From positions 1 through 37,792 of the forward strand of contig PABA01000164.1 of NCBI GenBank assembly GCA_002699025.1: DNA of 37,792 nucleotides. Direction: 5' to 3'. The position numbers and the translations under genes are program-made. This DNA is from Sandaracinus sp. GTDB taxonomy: Bacteria; Myxococcota_A; Polyangia; Polyangiales; Houyiibacteriaceae. The notes under the pieces are model-generated. The model had not been told where the DNA came from and made no database searches. It saw only the letters and a program-made list of their open reading frames with translations. Positions 37,411 through 37,792 of this stretch are shown in pieces; the first letter of the stretch is position 1, and each line of letters begins with the position of its first letter.

Positions 37411-37575
37411 AGCGGGCGAGGGGAGGCGGAGCCGACCTCGTCCCGCGCCCCGAGACGGGCGCGTGGAGACCACGCGACGCCGCGCCCGACAGAGGTCGGA
37501 CGCGCCCTCGCTGCTCACGCCCCGAGAGCGGGCGAGGGAGGCGCGAGCCGACCTCGAACGCGCCCCGAGACGGGA
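37411..37575. repeat. 115-bp direct duplication
   Basis: AGCGGGCGAG at 37411 and 37526, and CGCCCCGAGACGGG at 37446 and 37561, are both exactly 115 bases apart, so this is one imperfect duplication. CCGACCTCG with an inverted GAGGTCGG (37492-37499) lies between. From 37324 to the end of the window (37792) I see no convincing gene. Confidence 0.7.
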
Positions 37576-37792
37576 CGCGCTGCGTAGCCTCGTCGTCGCG
37601 ACAGTCGACGGCGAGGCGGAGGTGGTCGCGGGGGCGGGCGACGCGAAGCGGCGTCCGCTCCCCGCATCGGGATCTCCTCGGACACGAGAAGGCCGCGGAC
37701 GGCGAAGCCGAACGGGGCCGAGACAGCCGCGGGGTGGAGGGGCCAGGGCTCGTCGTCTCTTCCGCTATGGACGAGACGGCGAGCCCCCAAGC

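Noticed and set aside
37515-37790. Minus-strand 91-codon frame at the right edge
   Set aside because: Arg/Pro-rich composition, no motif, and overlap with a duplicated non-coding segment; a gene cut by the window edge cannot be excluded.

Overview
The window is a stretch of a very GC-rich chromosome (GC dominates third codon positions, which leaves long false frames opposite most genes). The content points to the phylum Myxococcota, most likely a Sandaracinaceae-like member of the Polyangia. The evidence is a protein with Myxococcus-type Cys-rich repeats and a MYXO-CTERM-like C-terminus, several lipoproteins with Asp/Ala/Gly-rich linkers after the lipobox, a MopE-type metal-binding motif, and a mixture of predicted outer-membrane barrels with ordinary metabolic genes. 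I see no rRNA, tRNA, CRISPR array, transposase, phage gene or plasmid function. This assignment is inference from protein style, not from a marker gene.

Layout, left to right. 1-2490: end of a secreted Cys-rich repeat protein, then a coupled pair on the minus strand (DM13-domain lipoprotein and outer-membrane barrel). 2491-3197: a gene-free stretch of nested tandem repeats ending in a promoter with an operator-like inverted repeat. 3198-5467: TetR regulator overlapping a phytoene desaturase/retinol-saturase-like FAD oxidoreductase. 5614-6192: small exported protein. 6376-9164: two-domain polyphosphate:AMP phosphotransferase overlapping a UMF1-type MFS transporter. 9425-10189: Pro/Gln-rich membrane protein, followed by a strong hairpin, a 46-bp tandem repeat array and a 71-bp dispersed element. 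10839-17266: a TetR regulator divergent from a two-gene ATP-dependent dehydratase/reductase system (double activase fused to a COG3580-like part, then a COG3581-like partner). 17801-28979: lipoproteins, an OPT transporter, a PNPOx-like flavoprotein, a beta-helix lipoprotein, a barrel protein, DUF1244, a D-2-hydroxyacid dehydrogenase, a HEAT-like protein and 6-phosphofructokinase. 29137-29958: GNAT acetyltransferase and a DUF5989 membrane peptide.

29963-35285 is the most notable part: four mutually overlapping minus-strand genes in the order DUF3348-like, MotA/TolQ/ZorA-like channel with a roughly 700-residue coiled tail (DUF802-like), MotB/ZorB-like OmpA-domain protein with a membrane Asp, and DUF2894-like protein. 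It looks like an ion-driven 5:2-type motor with two dedicated accessory proteins. Its biological role is not evident from the sequence. It could be a Zorya-like defence relative or an envelope energy-transduction machine.

35541-37252 holds an SDR and a Tat-exported lipoprotein that keeps all five iron ligands of superoxide reductase. The last 540 bases hold the second copy of the 71-bp dispersed element (69 of 71 identical to the copy 26 kb away) and a 115-bp direct duplication. Intergenic repeats placed just after stop codons recur throughout the window and are the second main theme.
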